A stretch of DNA of 18,557 bases from DAOTZS01 sp034434335 (GTDB lineage: Bacteria; Chloroflexota; Anaerolineae; CG2-30-64-16): contig DAOTZS010000145.1 in assembly GCA_034434335.1 (NCBI GenBank), positions 1 through 18,557 on the forward strand. The letters run 5' to 3'. Positions 17,945 to 18,557 of the stretch are shown in pieces (positions within the stretch are counted from its first letter, which is position 1; every line of letters starts with the position of its first letter). Under the pieces are notes generated by a model. That model was not told where the DNA came from and did no database searches. It saw only the letters and a program-made list of their open reading frames with translations. The position numbers and the translations under genes are program-made.

Positions 17945-17962
17945 TTTTGGCCTGCATGTAAC

Positions 17963-17990
17963 TGTAGGGCAAGCTGAAGCTTGCCCTACA
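17963..17990. repeat. TGTAGGGCAAGCT palindrome, copy 2
   Basis: Arms 17963-17975 and 17978-17990 are 13-base perfect reverse complements around GA. It is the intact version of copy 1, and lies between the convergent spt and response-regulator genes. It could act as a bidirectional transcript end, though there is no T-run. Confidence 0.82.
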
Positions 17991-18153
17991 TTCTGGCCAG
18001 TTGCCGGAGGAGAACGGAGGGATGATAAGCAACGAGGGATGGCTCAAGGGCTGAGAGGGGAGAAACAGGATGTCAACCGGGACGCCAGCGCGCCGCGTCC
18101 TTTGTCTACCCTGTAACTGCCAACGTCCTCGGGCATAGCTGCTGCAACGAGGC

Positions 18154-18557
18154 CTATCTGCCGGCTGTGCCCCGTTTGTAGTCCACAAACCGATAGCCCA
18201 CCCCGCGTTCGGTAAGGATGTAACGCGGGTTGGAAGAATCGGGCTCGATCTTCTTGCGCAGGTAGTTGATATAGATGCGGAGAAGCTGGTTTTCGTCCCG
18301 ATATTCTGGCCCCCACACCTTGGAGAGAAGGGTCTCCTGGGGGACGATCCAGCCGGCATTCTCGACCAGGTGCAGCAGGAGGCGATACTCGGTGGGGCGA
18401 AGCTTGATGCGTTCTCCGCGCACGATCACCTCGCGGCGCGGGAAGTCGATAGCCAGGTCCTCATCAATGACCAGCGGCCCCTCAGCCTGGGCGGGGGTAG
18501 GCTCTACCCGACGCAGGACGGCGCGGATGCGGCTGGAGAGCTCACGTGGGCTGAAGG
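18154..18557 (-). CDS. OmpR/PhoB-family response regulator, C-terminal part (cut by window edge)
   Basis: The frame is open from its stop at 18154 to the right edge of the window, so the start and most of the receiver domain lie outside. The visible 134 or so residues begin with FSPRELSSRIRAVLRR, the last helix of a receiver domain and the linker. A winged-helix DNA-binding domain follows: IKLRPTEYRLLLHLVENAGW, ETLLSKVWGPEYRDENQLLR, then INYLRKKIE and ILTERGVGYRF. This is the usual OmpR/PhoB arrangement, closest by eye to KdpE-like regulators. A GTG at 18429 within the frame is an internal codon, not the start. The gene converges on spt. Its sensor kinase and targets are not in the window. 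Confidence 0.9.
   Translation of the reverse strand, partial: FSPRELSSRIRAVLRRVEPTPAQAEGPLVIDEDLAIDFPRREVIVRGERIKLRPTEYRLLLHLVENAGWIVPQETLLSKVWGPEYRDENQLLRIYINYLRKKIEPDSSNPRYILTERGVGYRFVDYKRGTAGR

Larger units (their letters stand above)
17863..18153. other. Intergenic region between convergent spt and regulator genes
   Basis: No convincing gene lies here. AGAGC/GCTCT (17861-17865 and 17876-17880) is a weak inverted repeat at the spt stop without a T-run. Two tandem palindromes follow (17927-17944 and 17963-17990). A ten-codon open frame at 18022 follows GGAGGG but is too short to support. Confidence 0.65.

Overview
The window is about 60% GC by eye and probably comes from a member of the Chloroflexota. 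The basis is the style of the proteins: a secreted enzyme with a long Thr-Pro linker ending in a short 'WLPLVMS' tail, an oxygen-sensitive-type tungsten aldehyde oxidoreductase, and intergenic spacers full of short GC-rich palindromes. There is no rRNA, tRNA, phage or transposase to confirm this, so the assignment is an inference. Eleven complete protein genes and one gene cut by the right edge fill most of the window.

Left part, all on the minus strand. A tungsten aldehyde:ferredoxin oxidoreductase gene (2-2167) has its own promoter. To its right is an operon transcribed leftward from a strong promoter at about 6963-6991. It encodes a protealysin-like M4 metalloprotease (5782-6942), an emfourin-type protease inhibitor (5414-5785) and a secreted LTD/OB-fold/endonuclease-exonuclease-phosphatase nuclease (2361-5417). 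Both junctions are ATGA stop-start overlaps, so the three are probably translationally coupled. A perfect 16-bp hairpin (2299-2336) follows the operon.

Middle part. A roughly 690-bp spacer (6992-7682) has no convincing gene but at least five palindromic elements. A two-gene plus-strand operon follows: a COG3375-type GNAT acyltransferase (7683-8627) and an NSAR/OSBS enolase-superfamily enzyme (8624-9730). This pairing is known from D- to L-amino-acid conversion through N-succinyl amino acids. Converging on it, with only 7 bp between the stops, is a minus-strand pair: a B12-binding-type radical SAM protein (9946-11358) and a 68-residue unknown protein (9738-9944).

Right part. A divergent promoter region (11359-11542) with a large palindrome separates the radical SAM gene from a plus-strand DExH helicase (11543-14227). 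The helicase is of the MrfA/YprA type and carries an HNH nuclease motif just before its DUF1998-like C-terminal domain. A near-consensus extended -10 promoter (14271-14298) then drives three genes that together match the core bacterial ceramide pathway: a YghO/bCerS-like acyltransferase (14498-15634), a CerR-like NAD(P)-dependent reductase (15631-16614) and a serine palmitoyltransferase-like PLP enzyme (16684-17862). After two tandem palindromes, the window ends inside a minus-strand OmpR/PhoB-type response regulator (18154 to the edge).

The best candidates for follow-up are the compact sphingolipid operon, the protease-inhibitor-nuclease operon and the helicase-HNH fusion.
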